From: Alphaproteobacteria bacterium
GTDB lineage: Bacteria; Pseudomonadota; Alphaproteobacteria; Rhizobiales; Rhizobiaceae
Assembly (NCBI GenBank): GCA_016861165.1
Contig: BOKV01000009.1
Span: forward strand, 62,001 to 126,000
Direction of reading: 5' to 3'
Length of the DNA stretch: 64,000 nt
Shown: positions 63,995 through 64,000 of the stretch, one piece after another
Numbering within the stretch: position 1 is the stretch's first letter
Layout: every line of letters starts with the position of its first letter
Position numbers and translations under genes: made by a program
The notes under the pieces: model-generated
What the model saw: only the letters and a program-made list of their open reading frames with translations
Told to the model about the DNA's origin: nothing
Database searches by the model: none

Positions 63995-64000
63995 GGTCAG

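Overview
The window looks like a chromosomal segment of a high-GC alphaproteobacterium, most likely a Hyphomicrobiales (Rhizobiales) member. The pointers are a MipZ-type ParA ATPase, Usg and DUF1489 proteins, an ATP12-family chaperone, CTTGCG/TTGAC-type -35 boxes, and the gene order rplQ / Do-protease / rarA / RluA-family synthase / HAD phosphatase / ATP12, which I recall as typical of that order.

Left third (1-31.3 kb), mixed housekeeping and accessory genes: usg (cut by the window edge); a SPOR-tailed D,D-carboxypeptidase; a VWA-protein/J-protein pair; mipZ; DUF1489; a rhodanese; a tiny membrane protein; an aldo/keto reductase; a DUF1624 protein; GNAT and ICMT-like enzymes; a LiuR-like MerR regulator; a DUF805 protein; an exported alpha/beta-hydrolase-like protein; mgtE; an isoquinoline-oxidoreductase-type molybdenum hydroxylase (two subunits) divergent from a TetR regulator; a HerA-like ATPase; tRNA-Leu(GAG); lipB between two inverted copies of a ~100-bp repeat; an MFS transporter with a GAF/Fis regulator; a conserved hypothetical with internal duplication; ATP12, HAD and RluA-family genes; and an accessory patch (25.2-27.8 kb) holding a flavodoxin/HemG-like gene behind a perfect FNR/FixK box, plus a lower-GC orphan membrane protein gene. 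Then come rarA, a Do-type protease and a small CBS-domain protein.

Right half (31.3-63.0 kb), all on the minus strand: one continuous transcription/translation supercluster. In transcription order it reads secE-nusG-rplK-rplA-rplJ-rplL-rpoB-rpoC, rpsL-rpsG-fusA-tuf, then S10 (rpsJ ... rpsQ), spc (rplN ... secY, adk) and alpha (rpsM, rpsK, rpoA, rplQ). Spacing is tight, with several stop/start overlaps. A promoter and a terminator-like hairpin mark the rpoC/rpsL border, and a strong hairpin sits at the rplL/rpoB attenuator position. An ABC-transporter ATPase closes the window.

Four ribosomal-protein genes (rpsC, rplC, rplA, rplK) each carry a 1-2 base deletion that breaks the frame. All are essential, normally single-copy genes and the rest of each protein is normal, so these are most likely consensus or assembly errors, not real pseudogenes. 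I see no CRISPR array, prophage, transposase or dedicated defence island, and nothing I would call a clearly new multi-gene system. The most interesting leads are the FNR-box operon, the lower-GC insertion beside it with a hairpin over its ribosome binding site, the paired repeats around lipB, the palindromic element inside the rpsM-rpsK gap, and three 11-bp iterons upstream of the CBS gene.
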